Shown here: in pieces, positions 29,482 to 38,241 of the stretch
Layout: each line of letters opens with the position of its first letter
Numbering within the stretch: the first letter of the stretch is position 1
NCBI RefSeq assembly: GCF_008520305.1
Contig: NZ_ML703266.1
Location: 1 to 64,000, forward strand
Length of the DNA: 64,000 bases
From: Mesorhizobium sp. SARCC-RB16n
GTDB taxonomy: Bacteria; Pseudomonadota; Alphaproteobacteria; Rhizobiales; Rhizobiaceae
Reading direction: 5' to 3'
Made by a program: the position numbers and the translations under genes
The notes under the pieces: generated by a model
The model's input: the letters and a program-made list of their open reading frames with translations, nothing else
The model's database searches: none
What the model was told of the DNA's origin: nothing

Positions 29482-31784
29482 CGTCTCCTGCCGCGCGACC
29501 CCGGTCGCGATTGCGACGCACGGGCGCGGCCCTTAGCCTTGTGAAACGACCTGCTAGAGCCTGGCAGGGGCTTAGGGTCGGTCAACATCTCGAAGCGCAT
29601 CGCTCCGGCCATTGGCGCCACCTCGACGAGCCGGACCTCGACGCGATCCGCGAGCTGGTAGCCTTTGCCCGAGCGTTCTCCGAACAGGGAGCGGGCCGTT
29701 TCGTCGTATATATAGTAATCGCCGCCCAGAGTTGACACAGGGATGAAACCATCGGCGCCATACTGCGGCAATTGGACAAAAAGTCCTGATTTGGTGACGC
29801 CGGAGATGCGGGCGTCGAAGCGGTCGTCGATGCGCTCGGCGAGGTAGGCTGATATCAGCCGGTCGACCGTGTCGCGCTCGGCGGCCATTGCGCGGCGTTC
29901 CGTGCCGGAGATCAGCACCGCAACGTCTTCAAGGCGGGCCTCCTCGTCTTGCGTCAGTCCTCCCGGCCCGAGGCCAAGCGCGGCAATAAGCCCGCGATGC
30001 ACGATCAGGTCGGCGTAGCGGCGGATCGGCGAGGTGAAATGCGCGTAGCGCCTGAGGTTGAGGCCGAAATGGCCGATGTTCTTGGGTGAATATTCGGCCT
30101 GGCTCTGCGAGCGCAGCACCACTTCGTTGACCAGCGCCTCATTGTCGGCGCCGCGTACGCGCTCCAGAATGCCGTTGAACTGGCTGGGCCGCATCTGGGC
30201 GCCGCGCGCCAATGACAGGCTAAGCGTCTGCAGGAATTCGCGCAGCGATTCCTGCTTGGCCAGCGACGGCGCGTCGTGAATGCGGTAGACCAGCGCCTGC
30301 TTCTTGCCCTCCAGCGTCTCGGCGGCCGCGACATTGGCCTGGATCATGAACTCTTCGATCAGCTTGTGGGCGTCGAGCCGCTCCGGCACGATGACGCGGT
30401 CGACCGTGCCATCCGGTTTGAGCAGGATCTTGCGTTCCGGCAGGTCGAGCTCGAGCGGCTGGCGGCTGTCGCGGCCGCGCTTGAGGATCGCATAGGCATC
30501 CCACAGCGGCCTCAGCACGGTGTCGAGGATCGGGCCGGTCTTGTCGTCCGGCACGCCGTCGATCGCTGCCTGGGCCTGGCTGTAGGCGAGCTTGGCCGCC
30601 GACTTCATCATGACGCGGTGGAAGGAATGCCTGATCTTGCGGCCATCGGCGGAGAAGGTCATGCGCACCGCCAGCGCCGGGCGATCCTGGCCCTCGCGCA
30701 GCGAGCAGAGATCGTTGGAGATGCGCTCGGGCAGCATCGGCACGACGCGATCCGGGAAATAGACCGAATTGCCGCGCTTCAGGGCCTCGCGGTCGAGCGC
30801 CGTGCCGTAGCGGACATAGGCGGCGACATCGGCGATCGCGACAGTGGCGATAAAGCCGCCGAGATTTTTCTCGTCGAGGTCAGCGGTGGCGAAGACGGCG
30901 TCATCATGATCCTTGGCGTCGGCCGGATCGATGGTGACCAGCGGCAGGTCGCGCCAATCCTCGCGATGGTCAAGTGTCGCCGGCTTCACCGCCTCGGATT
31001 CGGCGATGACGTCGGCCGGGAAAATGTGCGGAATGTCATGCGCGTGGATGGCGATCATCGAGACCGCCTTTTCACTGGTCAGCGAACCCAGCACGTTGAG
31101 CACCTTGGCTCTCGGCAGCCCATAGCGCGAAGCGCGCGCGGGCTCGACCTCGACAAGATCGCCGTTTTTGGCGCCGTTCTGAAATTCCTTGTCGACGATC
31201 AGCTCGGGTTGGCGCCGTTCCACCGGCTCGATGCGGAAGCTGCCGTCCTGAAGCACGCGAAAGACACCGAGGACGGCATCCGTGCGCTTCTCGAATATCT
31301 TCATCACCCGGCCGGTATAGGCAGGCCCGGATGGATCGTCGGTCGGGAAGGTCTTTGCCAACACGCGGTCGCCGATGCCTGGCGCCGGTCCGTTGCCGCC
31401 GCGCGAAACGCGGATCGAGACCACGGGAGGCTCGCCGGGGTCGACCGCCTCGGCCGGATGCGCCAGCAAGATGCCGTCGCCATCACGGCCAAAGATGTCG
31501 AGCACGGCGACATGGGGCAGGGCGCCAACGCGGGCCAGCCGCTTGCGCTCCTTGGTCAGGACGCCTTCGTCCTGCAGGTCGCGCAGGAGATCCTTCAGCC
31601 AGATGCGGTCGTCGCCGCGTAACGCGAACGCCTTGGCGATGTCGCGCTTTCCGGCACGGTCGGGGTTTTCGGCGATGTAGCGCAGGATTTCGTCACGCGA
31701 GGGCCGATAGTCGTCCTTGACCTTGGCCCTGGTATCGGCGGTGCGCGGATCGCCGTGGCTTCGTCCGGTGATCCTGCGCGCCAC
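29478..31784 (-). CDS. rnr: ribonuclease R
   Basis: 768-residue 3'-5' exoribonuclease. N-terminal winged-helix and cold-shock domains precede the RNB domain, whose catalytic aspartates appear in VTIDPADAKDHDDAVFA; the motif FTSPIRRYADLIVHRGL is the conserved RNB end. A C-terminal S1 domain (DRFDARISGVTKSGLFVQLPQYGADGFIPVS) and a basic tail (SRSFHKAKGRARASQSRPGSRGRRR region) bind RNA. It lies six bases after topA on the same strand and is coupled to the DUF983 gene. Confidence 0.96.
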   Translation of the reverse strand: MARRITGRSHGDPRTADTRAKVKDDYRPSRDEILRYIAENPDRAGKRDIAKAFALRGDDRIWLKDLLRDLQDEGVLTKERKRLARVGALPHVAVLDIFGRDGDGILLAHPAEAVDPGEPPVVSIRVSRGGNGPAPGIGDRVLAKTFPTDDPSGPAYTGRVMKIFEKRTDAVLGVFRVLQDGSFRIEPVERRQPELIVDKEFQNGAKNGDLVEVEPARASRYGLPRAKVLNVLGSLTSEKAVSMIAIHAHDIPHIFPADVIAESEAVKPATLDHREDWRDLPLVTIDPADAKDHDDAVFATADLDEKNLGGFIATVAIADVAAYVRYGTALDREALKRGNSVYFPDRVVPMLPERISNDLCSLREGQDRPALAVRMTFSADGRKIRHSFHRVMMKSAAKLAYSQAQAAIDGVPDDKTGPILDTVLRPLWDAYAILKRGRDSRQPLELDLPERKILLKPDGTVDRVIVPERLDAHKLIEEFMIQANVAAAETLEGKKQALVYRIHDAPSLAKQESLREFLQTLSLSLARGAQMRPSQFNGILERVRGADNEALVNEVVLRSQSQAEYSPKNIGHFGLNLRRYAHFTSPIRRYADLIVHRGLIAALGLGPGGLTQDEEARLEDVAVLISGTERRAMAAERDTVDRLISAYLAERIDDRFDARISGVTKSGLFVQLPQYGADGFIPVSTLGGDYYIYDETARSLFGERSGKGYQLADRVEVRLVEVAPMAGAMRFEMLTDPKPLPGSSRSFHKAKGRARASQSRPGSRGRRR

Positions 31785-31790
31785 GCCGTC

Positions 31791-34412
31791 CTATCCTTTT
31801 TTCTTCGCAGCCGGCTTCTTGGCGGCTGCCTTCTTGGTTGCCGGCGTCTTGGCCGCTGCAGCCTTGCGGAACGGTTTCTTGCCGCCACCGCCCTTGGCTT
31901 CCTTCTCGGCAATCAGCGCCAGCGCATCCTCGATCGTCACCGATTGCGGGTCCTTGCCCTTGGGCAGCGTGGCGTTGACCTTGCCGAAATTGACGTAGGG
32001 TCCGTATTTGCCGTCGCGCACGACGATCTTGCCGCCGCCATCCGGATGGTCGCCGAGCTCCTTCAGCGCTGCCGGCGTGCCGCCGTTGCGACCGCCCTTG
32101 CCCTTGGACTGCTTCTCGGCAATCACGGTGACGGCGCGGTTGAGGCCGATCGAGAACACGTCCTCGATGCTGTCGAGATTGGCGTAGGTGCCATCGTGCA
32201 GCACGAACGGGCCGTAGCGGCCGAGCCCCGCCGAGATCATCTTGCCGGATTCGGGATGTTTGCCCACGTCGCGCGGCAGCCCCAGCAGGGCGAGCGCCTT
32301 CTCATGGTCGATGGATTCAGGCGTCCAACCCTTGGGCAGGCTCGAGCGCTTGGCTTCCTTGCCATCGCCGCGCTGGATGTAGGGGCCGAAGCGGCCTGAG
32401 CGCAGCGTGATTTCCTCGGCCGTGTAAGGATCCTTGCCGAGCACCTTGGTGCCGTCCTCGCCACCGCCGTTTTCGCCATTGGGATTGGCGGCGTCGCCGA
32501 GCTGGCGGGTGAAGGAGCATTCGGGATAGTTCGAGCAGCCGACGAAGGCGCCGAACTTGCCGAGCTTCAGCGACAAATTGCCGGTGCCGCATTTGGGGCA
32601 GATGCGCGGATTGGAGCCGTCCTCGCGGGCGGGAAAGACCAGCGGCGCCAGTTCCTCGTTCAGCGCATCGAGCACGTCGGTGACCCGCAATTCCTTGATG
32701 TCGGCAACGGCGCCCGAAAAATCCTTCCAGAAATCGCGCAGCACGTCCTTCCAGGCGAGCTTGCCGTCCGAGATTTCGTCGAGCTTCTCCTCCAGCGATG
32801 CGGTGAAGTCGTATTCGACATAGCGCTCGAAGAAGCTTTCCAGGAAGGCCGACAGCAGGCGGCCCTTGGCCTGCGGCACCAGCCGGCGCTTGTCGATCGT
32901 GACATAGTCGCGGTCCTCGAGCGTCTTCAGGATCGCCGTATAGGTCGAGGGACGGCCGATGCCGAGTTCTTCCAGCTTCTTGATCAGCGACGCCTCGGAA
33001 TAACGGGGCGGCGGCTCGGTGGTGTGCTGGGTGGCATTGATTGCGCGGCGGGCAAGCTGCTCGCCGGAGCGGATTTCAGGCAGACGGCGGTTTTCCTCGT
33101 CTTCCGCGTCATCGTCCTTCTGGTCGGTGTAGGCGGCGATGAAGCCATCGAAGCGGACGACTGAGCCGACGGCGCGAAGCTCGGCGGTGCGGGCGCCATT
33201 CAGCGCCTCGATCTCGACAGTGGTGCGCTCGATCTCGGCCGGCTGCATCTGGCTGGCGATGGCGCGCTTCCATATCAGTTCATAGAGCCGTGCCTGGTCG
33301 GCATCGAGATATTGCCGGACCGATGCCGGGGTACGCATGAAATCCGTCGGACGGATCGCTTCGTGCGCTTCCTGGGCGTTCTTGGCCTTGGCGGTGTATT
33401 GGCGCGGCTTTTCCGGCAGGTATTTGGGGCCGAACTCCTTGGTGATCGCGTCGCGGGCGGCATCGATCGCCTCGGGCGCCATCTGCACGCCGTCGGTTCG
33501 CATATAGGTGATCAAGCCGGCGGTCTCGCCGCCAATGTCCATGCCCTCATAGAGCCGCTGCGCCACCTGCATGGTGCGGGTGGCCGAGAAGCCGAGGCCC
33601 GATGAGGCTGCCTGCTGCAGCGTCGAGGTGGTGAAGGGCGGGCCGGGGTTGCGCTTGGTCGGCTTGGCTTCGACGGACAGCGCCTTGAAGGTAGCACCTT
33701 CGAGCATCGCCTTGATGTCGTCGGCCTGCGCCTTGTTGGCAATGTCGAGCTTTTGCAGCTTCTTGCGCTCGAAGGCGGTCAGGCGGGCTTCGAAAGTCTC
33801 GTTGCGCGGCGTGCCGAGGATGGCAGCGATCTGCCAGTATTCCTCGCGGATGAAACGCTCGATCTCGGATTCGCGGTCGCAGACCAGGCGCAGCGCCACG
33901 GACTGGACGCGGCCGGCGGAGCGGGCGCCCGGCAATTTGCGCCACAGCACCGGCGACAGCGTGAAGCCGACGAGATAGTCGAGCGCCCGGCGCGCGAGAT
34001 AGGCATCGACCAGCGGTGCATCGATCTGGCGCGGATTGGCCATGGCCTCCAGCACCGACGATTTGGTGATGGCGTTGAAGACGACGCGGCTGACCGGCTT
34101 GTCCTTCAGCGCACGCTTCTGCTTCAGGACTTCCAGCACGTGCCAGGAGATCGCTTCGCCCTCGCGATCCGGGTCGGTGGCGAGGATCAGGCCGTCGGCA
34201 TCCTTAACCGCCTTGGCGATGTCGGCGAGCCGCTTGCCGGACGCGGTGTCGACCGCCCAGGACATGGCGAAGTCTTCATCCGGGCGCACCGAGCCGTCCT
34301 TGGCCGGCAAATCGCGGACGTGACCAAACGAGGCCAGAACCTTGTAGTTCCTGCCCAGGTATTTGTTGATTGTCTTCGCCTTGGCCGGCGATTCGACGAC
34401 GACGACGTCCAT
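31791..34412 (-). CDS. topA: DNA topoisomerase I
   Basis: 873-residue type IA topoisomerase. The TOPRIM domain begins VVVESPAKAKTINKYLG and has the acidic LILATDPDREGEAISWH; the catalytic tyrosine is in AGLITYMRTDGVQ. One four-cysteine zinc motif (CPKCGTGNLSLKLGKFGAFVGC...C) is kept, followed by repeated degenerate C-terminal domains and a Lys/Ala-rich tail. It relaxes negative supercoils. It heads the topA-rnr-DUF983 run. The usual rhizobial upstream neighbour dprA is not here. Confidence 0.97.
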   Translation of the reverse strand: MDVVVVESPAKAKTINKYLGRNYKVLASFGHVRDLPAKDGSVRPDEDFAMSWAVDTASGKRLADIAKAVKDADGLILATDPDREGEAISWHVLEVLKQKRALKDKPVSRVVFNAITKSSVLEAMANPRQIDAPLVDAYLARRALDYLVGFTLSPVLWRKLPGARSAGRVQSVALRLVCDRESEIERFIREEYWQIAAILGTPRNETFEARLTAFERKKLQKLDIANKAQADDIKAMLEGATFKALSVEAKPTKRNPGPPFTTSTLQQAASSGLGFSATRTMQVAQRLYEGMDIGGETAGLITYMRTDGVQMAPEAIDAARDAITKEFGPKYLPEKPRQYTAKAKNAQEAHEAIRPTDFMRTPASVRQYLDADQARLYELIWKRAIASQMQPAEIERTTVEIEALNGARTAELRAVGSVVRFDGFIAAYTDQKDDDAEDEENRRLPEIRSGEQLARRAINATQHTTEPPPRYSEASLIKKLEELGIGRPSTYTAILKTLEDRDYVTIDKRRLVPQAKGRLLSAFLESFFERYVEYDFTASLEEKLDEISDGKLAWKDVLRDFWKDFSGAVADIKELRVTDVLDALNEELAPLVFPAREDGSNPRICPKCGTGNLSLKLGKFGAFVGCSNYPECSFTRQLGDAANPNGENGGGEDGTKVLGKDPYTAEEITLRSGRFGPYIQRGDGKEAKRSSLPKGWTPESIDHEKALALLGLPRDVGKHPESGKMISAGLGRYGPFVLHDGTYANLDSIEDVFSIGLNRAVTVIAEKQSKGKGGRNGGTPAALKELGDHPDGGGKIVVRDGKYGPYVNFGKVNATLPKGKDPQSVTIEDALALIAEKEAKGGGGKKPFRKAAAAKTPATKKAAAKKPAAKKKG

Positions 34413-34756
34413 GAGGTCTCATATCAGCTGTGATGCGGCAGAAGAATTCCGCTGCGCGCGACGAAATCTCGGTTCTGTTCGTCGCTCACATGGCCGCGCT
34501 TTTGCATCCGGTCAAGGGGAAGCGGCCAAATTGCGGGGATGCCGGCAGCAATACACTCTTAGAGTGTATGGAGAAAATCACATAATTTCGGTCAAGGGCG
34601 ACGACGAGGGAAACGACCGCTTCAAACTCCGGCCGAGTCGTGGAAAGCCGTTCAATGCGGCGCCGGGCAATGCCGCCGATCGGCTGCTGGCCGCCGGCTA
34701 CATGGAGGAATACGGCGACCAGCTTGCCCGTCGGCAGGCGGAGAGCAGGGGCAGCC
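34413..34756. other. intergenic region upstream of topA
   Basis: About 340 bp between topA and the secreted-protein gene. It holds a perfect 19-bp palindrome (34551-34569) and a weak small ORF on the plus strand. Local base composition is lower in GC around 34545-34595 than in the flanks. No recognised gene family. Confidence 0.5.
34551..34569. promoter_or_regulatory. perfect 19-bp palindrome, operator-like
   Basis: ATACACTCT-T-AGAGTGTAT is perfectly symmetrical around one central base, the form of a dimeric repressor site. It lies 139 bp from the topA start (minus strand) and overlaps the possible GTG start of the small plus-strand ORF. It does not match the rhizobial Irr, RirA, NolR or LexA sites known to me. 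Confidence 0.5.
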
Positions 34757-34770
34757 CTAATCGGCCTTGA
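34564..34770 (+). CDS. possible small orphan ORF
   Basis: Open frame of about 68 residues from GTG 34564, with text such as KGDDEGNDRFKLRPSRG and GYMEEYGDQLARRQAESRG. The basic FKLRPSRG stretch recalls the N-termini of rhizobial relaxase proteins (FRPRPGRI type), so it may be a decayed transfer-gene end, but there is no ATG, no good ribosome binding site, and it overlaps the convergent secreted-protein gene by 14 bp. Coding status doubtful. Confidence 0.2.
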   Translation: MYGENHIISVKGDDEGNDRFKLRPSRGKPFNAAPGNAADRLLAAGYMEEYGDQLARRQAESRGSPNRP

Positions 34771-35134
34771 CGACGTGCCAAACACCGGCGACGCCATCAC
34801 CGCTCATATCGCCAGCCTTCTTGTCCTTGATGAAGGTGTAGACCGGCTTGCCGCCATAGGCCCACATCTTGGTGCCGTCGGTGCGATCGACAACGCTCCA
34901 TTCGCCGTCCGCCTTGGCGCCGGCCTCGGCCTTCAGCGGCGGCCAGTTGGCGGCGCATTTGTCGTAGCAATTGCTCTTGCCTTTCTCGTCCTTGTCGTAG
35001 GTGTAGAGCGTCATGCCCATGGCGTCGGTATAGATCTTGGTGCCGCCGGCCTCGCCTTCCTTCCACGCCTCGGCTGCAAAGGATGCGGCGGTGCTGAGCA
35101 GGAGCGCGGCCAGCCCTGTGGCTATCGTTTTCAT
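34757..35134 (-). CDS. secreted repeat protein (lipoprotein_15 / PF03640 family)
   Basis: 125-residue secreted protein with signal peptide MKTIATGLAALLLSTAASFA. The mature part carries two copies of the family motif: GMTLYTYDKDEKGKSNCYDKCAANWPPL and the degenerate GGKPVYTFIKDKKAGDMSGDG...WHVV. The two cysteines in NCYDKC may form a disulphide. There is no lipobox cysteine, so it is likely soluble in the periplasm. GGGAG lies before the ATG at 35134. Function unknown. Confidence 0.85.
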   Translation of the reverse strand: MKTIATGLAALLLSTAASFAAEAWKEGEAGGTKIYTDAMGMTLYTYDKDEKGKSNCYDKCAANWPPLKAEAGAKADGEWSVVDRTDGTKMWAYGGKPVYTFIKDKKAGDMSGDGVAGVWHVVKAD

Positions 35135-35411
35135 GAGAATCTCCCTGGCTGATATCTGGAGGCGCACGGAAATCGCGGCCTCCTTGTGTCAACGCCGTGC
35201 AGAGGCGCTTTCGTCCCGAGAAGGCATGCCGGCATCGACAACTGGCGGGCGCGATTGCCAGTAACAATTCCTCCAATTCGATCGTACTTGAGTGAGTGGA
35301 GCAGCGGAGGCCAGTGCGATTGCCCAAACAGCGACCGGTTGCCACACATTGGTGATTGGCGCACAGGGCAGCGCGTCGCTATATCGGCGCTGGAACAGTC
35401 GGAGCTTTAGA

Positions 35412-36158
35412 ATGGCATTGGACATCGGCTATGTCAGCGCGGTCGGAGCAGGGGCTATCTCGTTCCTGTCGCCATGCGTGCTGCCGCTGGTGCCGCCCTA
35501 TCTCTGCTACATGGCCGGCGTTTCGGTCGACGATTTCCGCGGCAATGCGGGTGCGACGGCCAAGGAAGGTGCACGCGGCGCGTTGCTTTATTCCTCGATC
35601 GCCTTCGTGCTCGGTTTCTCGACCGTTTTTGTCGCGCTCGGTGCCGGCGCCTCGACCATCGGCCGGCTGCTGCGTGTTTGGCAGGAGCCGCTCGCGATGG
35701 GCGCCGGCGTGCTGATCATCCTGATGGGCCTGAATTTTCTGGGCATCCTGCGCATCCCGCTGTTGTCGCGCGAGGCGCGCTTCCAGTCGCAGGGCAAGCC
35801 GGCCAGCGCCGTCGCCGCCTATGTCATGGGGCTTGCCTTCGCCTTCGGCTGGACGCCCTGCATCGGCCCCGTGCTCGGCCCGATCCTGACGCTGGCTGGC
35901 GGCCGCGAGACCGTGGGCGAAGGCGCCCTGCTGCTTGCCGCCTATTCGCTCGGTCTCGGCATCCCGTTCCTGATCGCCGCGCTGTTTTCCGGCGCCTTCA
36001 TGCGCTTCCTCGGCAAATTCCGCGTCCATCTCGGCCGCGTCGAAAAGGCGATCGGCGCGCTGCTGGTGGTCGCCGGGGTGTTCTTCCTCACCGGCGGCGT
36101 GCAGACGGTATCCTACTGGCTGTTGGAAAACTTCCCGGTGCTTGGGCGGCTGGGGTAG
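35412..36158 (+). CDS. ccdA: cytochrome c biogenesis protein CcdA
   Basis: 248-residue inner-membrane protein with six predicted helices that moves reducing equivalents from cytoplasmic thioredoxin to the periplasm. The two redox cysteines sit in LSPCVLPLVPPYLCYM (helix 1) and FGWTPCIGPVLG (helix 4), as in CcdA/DsbD-type transporters. The start at 35412 (MALDIGYVSAVGAGAISFL) has GGAG nine bases upstream; the longer open frame upstream is not membrane-like. No partner thioredoxin gene is adjacent. Confidence 0.93.
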   Translation: MALDIGYVSAVGAGAISFLSPCVLPLVPPYLCYMAGVSVDDFRGNAGATAKEGARGALLYSSIAFVLGFSTVFVALGAGASTIGRLLRVWQEPLAMGAGVLIILMGLNFLGILRIPLLSREARFQSQGKPASAVAAYVMGLAFAFGWTPCIGPVLGPILTLAGGRETVGEGALLLAAYSLGLGIPFLIAALFSGAFMRFLGKFRVHLGRVEKAIGALLVVAGVFFLTGGVQTVSYWLLENFPVLGRLG

Positions 36159-36159
36159 G

Positions 36160-36184
36160 CCTACTGATTAAAAGTCAGTTGCTC
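36160..36184 (-). repeat. tRNA-Lys anticodon-arm fragment
   Basis: The minus strand from 36184 to 36160 reads like the D-stem edge plus the whole anticodon arm of a tRNA-Lys(UUU): ACTGA-CTTTTAA-TCAGT forms a 5-bp stem with a 7-base loop holding TTT, framed by GAGCA and AGG. The acceptor, D and T arms are missing, so it is not a gene. Integrase attachment sites commonly map to such arms. Confidence 0.45.
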
Positions 36185-36283
36185 TTCCCTCTGCCATCTC
36201 ACCGGAATTTAACCGCATTGGTGCAGCATGGCGCCACTGCTATCCTGTCTTGATTCCCAACCCTTTTCATATGGTTGCCTTCC

Positions 36284-37660
36284 ATGAGCCAGAGAACCTG
36301 CCTGTCCGTCATCCTCGCCGCTGGCGAAGGCACACGCATGAAGAGCGCACTGCCGAAGGTGCTGCACCACATTGCCGGGCTGCCGATGGTCGCCCATGTG
36401 GTGAAGGCCGCCGAAGCCGCCGGCGCCAGCGGCCAGGCGTTGGTGATCGGGCATGGCGCCGACGAGATGCGCAAGGCGGCGACGAAGTTCGCGCCGAAGG
36501 CCGAGACCTTCGTGCAGGAAAAGCGCTTGGGAACGGCACATGCTGTCTTGGCTGCTCGCGAAGCGATATCAAAGGGTTATGACGATGTGCTGGTGATGTT
36601 CGGCGACACGCCGCTGATCGACGCGGATGCGCTGATGGCAGCGCGGTTCAGGCTCGCGGAAGGTGCGGCTGTCGTGGTCATCGGCTTCCGTCCGCCCAAT
36701 TCGACCGGCTATGGCCGGCTGATCGAAAAAGGCGGCAAGCTGACCGCCATCCGGGAGGAAAAGGACTGCAGCGCAGAGGAACGGAAGATTGGTTTCTGCA
36801 ATGCCGGCATGATGGCGGTGGCCGGCGCGCATGCGCTGAAGCTGCTTGACGCCGTCGGCAACAAGAATGCCAAGGGCGAGTACTATCTAACGGACATTGT
36901 CGAGATCGCCAGAGCCCAGGGCCTCGATGTGGTTGCCACCGAAGCCAGCTTCGAAAGCGCGCTCGGCATCAACAATCGCATCGACCTGGCGCAGGCCGAG
37001 GCCATCTGGCAGGCACGCCGTCGGCACGAGGCCATGTTGTCGGGCGTGACGCTGATCGCGCCGGAAACCGTGTATTTTTCGTACGACACCGAGATCGGCG
37101 CCGACACCATCGTCGAGCCGAATGTCTGGTTTGGTCCTGGCGTGAAAATCGCCGGCGGCGCCAAGATCCACGCCTTCAGCCACATCGAGGGCGCCGCCAT
37201 CGCGTCCAATTGCGATGTCGGGCCATTCGCGCGGCTGCGGCCAGGTGCCGATCTCAGGAACAAGGCCAAGGTCGGCAATTTCTGCGAGGTCAAGCAGGCC
37301 GTTATCGAGGATGGCGCCAAGGTCAACCACCTGACCTATATCGGCGACGCGCGCGTTGGCGCCGGGGCCAACATTGGAGCGGGCACCATCACCTGCAACT
37401 ATGACGGCTACTCAAAGTTCTTCACCGACATCGGCGAGGGCGCCTTCATCGGCTCCAATTCGTCGCTCGTGGCACCAATCACCATAGGCAATCGCGGCTA
37501 TATCGCCTCGGGCAGTGTCATCACCGAAAGCGTACCCGACGATGCGCTGGCCTTCGGCCGGGCTCGCCAGAAGACGATCCCCGGCAAGGGGAAGGAGCTG
37601 CGCGAACGGCTTGCTTCCGCGGCGGCGGCAAAGAAGAAAGCTGGTGGCGCTGACCATTAG
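36284..37660 (+). CDS. glmU: bifunctional UDP-N-acetylglucosamine pyrophosphorylase / glucosamine-1-phosphate acetyltransferase
   Basis: 458 residues. The N-terminal uridylyltransferase has [18 protein letters not shown], the Mg-binding MFGDTPLID and NAGMMA. The C-terminal left-handed beta-helix of hexapeptide repeats runs from about residue 250 ([34 protein letters not shown]), with the acetyltransferase region [28 protein letters not shown] and the end GIGAGT-like [15 protein letters not shown]. It makes UDP-GlcNAc for peptidoglycan and lipopolysaccharide. glmS lies 580 bp downstream on the same strand with one small opposing gene between. Confidence 0.97.
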   Translation: MSQRTCLSVILAAGEGTRMKSALPKVLHHIAGLPMVAHVVKAAEAAGASGQALVIGHGADEMRKAATKFAPKAETFVQEKRLGTAHAVLAAREAISKGYDDVLVMFGDTPLIDADALMAARFRLAEGAAVVVIGFRPPNSTGYGRLIEKGGKLTAIREEKDCSAEERKIGFCNAGMMAVAGAHALKLLDAVGNKNAKGEYYLTDIVEIARAQGLDVVATEASFESALGINNRIDLAQAEAIWQARRRHEAMLSGVTLIAPETVYFSYDTEIGADTIVEPNVWFGPGVKIAGGAKIHAFSHIEGAAIASNCDVGPFARLRPGADLRNKAKVGNFCEVKQAVIEDGAKVNHLTYIGDARVGAGANIGAGTITCNYDGYSKFFTDIGEGAFIGSNSSLVAPITIGNRGYIASGSVITESVPDDALAFGRARQKTIPGKGKELRERLASAAAAKKKAGGADH

Positions 37661-37663
37661 GGG

Positions 37664-38035
37664 TCAGCCTGCAGACTCCGTGTCTTTGCCGAAAGAAGCG
37701 GTCACCTCGATCTTCCCGATGATCGCCTTGTTGAAATCATTGAGGTCCTCGGCGGGAATCCAATATTCCAGATGAGCCTTGCTGCCTGCATGCTCGACCC
37801 GGTAGCGCTCAAGAAAGCTTTTTAGCACCTTGAATCGGGTCACGAAGCCAGCGCCGCTGGCCGGGACATTCCAGTCGCGGGCGATCTGCGTCGCATAGGC
37901 TTCGGTCAGAACCGGATAGAAGATCGGCTGGTCCGGCAAGCGCGGTGGGAATGCCCGCATGCCGGATGCCTCGATCAGTTCCAACTCCTTCGGCCCGACA
38001 GGACGCCAAAGTGTGACGGTGGCTTGGCTCATCAT
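37664..38035 (-). CDS. ADP-ribosylation/crystallin J1-labelled small protein
   Basis: 123-residue protein (MMSQATVTLWRPVGPKELELIEASG). The RPVGPKELELI and AFPPRLPDQPIFYPVLTEAYATQIARDWN motifs match a small alphaproteobacterial family commonly labelled ADP-ribosylation/crystallin J1, though it is far shorter than true ADP-ribosylglycohydrolases and lacks their metal-binding aspartates. It lies between glmU and glmS, tail to tail with glmU (3 bp apart). Function unknown. Confidence 0.75.
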   Translation of the reverse strand: MMSQATVTLWRPVGPKELELIEASGMRAFPPRLPDQPIFYPVLTEAYATQIARDWNVPASGAGFVTRFKVLKSFLERYRVEHAGSKAHLEYWIPAEDLNDFNKAIIGKIEVTASFGKDTESAG

Positions 38036-38241
38036 GGCCGGACATTAGCCAATTGTTGCGGAAAGAAGAACCAGCCGCCTGAAAACCGAACGATTGCAAT
38101 AACCGGATTGCAAGAGCGGCCTGTCATGGTGCATGCCTGCAGAGGCGTCCGTACACGGGACGAAATGCAATGTGACTTTCGCGGCAGGCCGGCCACGCCT
38201 AAATAGCGCTGGTTTTCCACGGGCAATCGGGGACTGTCTGC

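Noticed and set aside
34486-34800. 104-residue minus-strand frame upstream of topA
   Set aside because: Overlaps the well-supported secreted-protein gene on the same strand and has no family resemblance.
36155-36235. Complete tRNA-Lys gene
   Set aside because: Only the anticodon arm and short flanks match; D arm, T arm and acceptor stem are absent and one side runs into ccdA.
38036-38241. glmS ribozyme or riboswitch
   Set aside because: No ribozyme core or pseudoknot pattern is visible, and the class is found mainly in Firmicutes.
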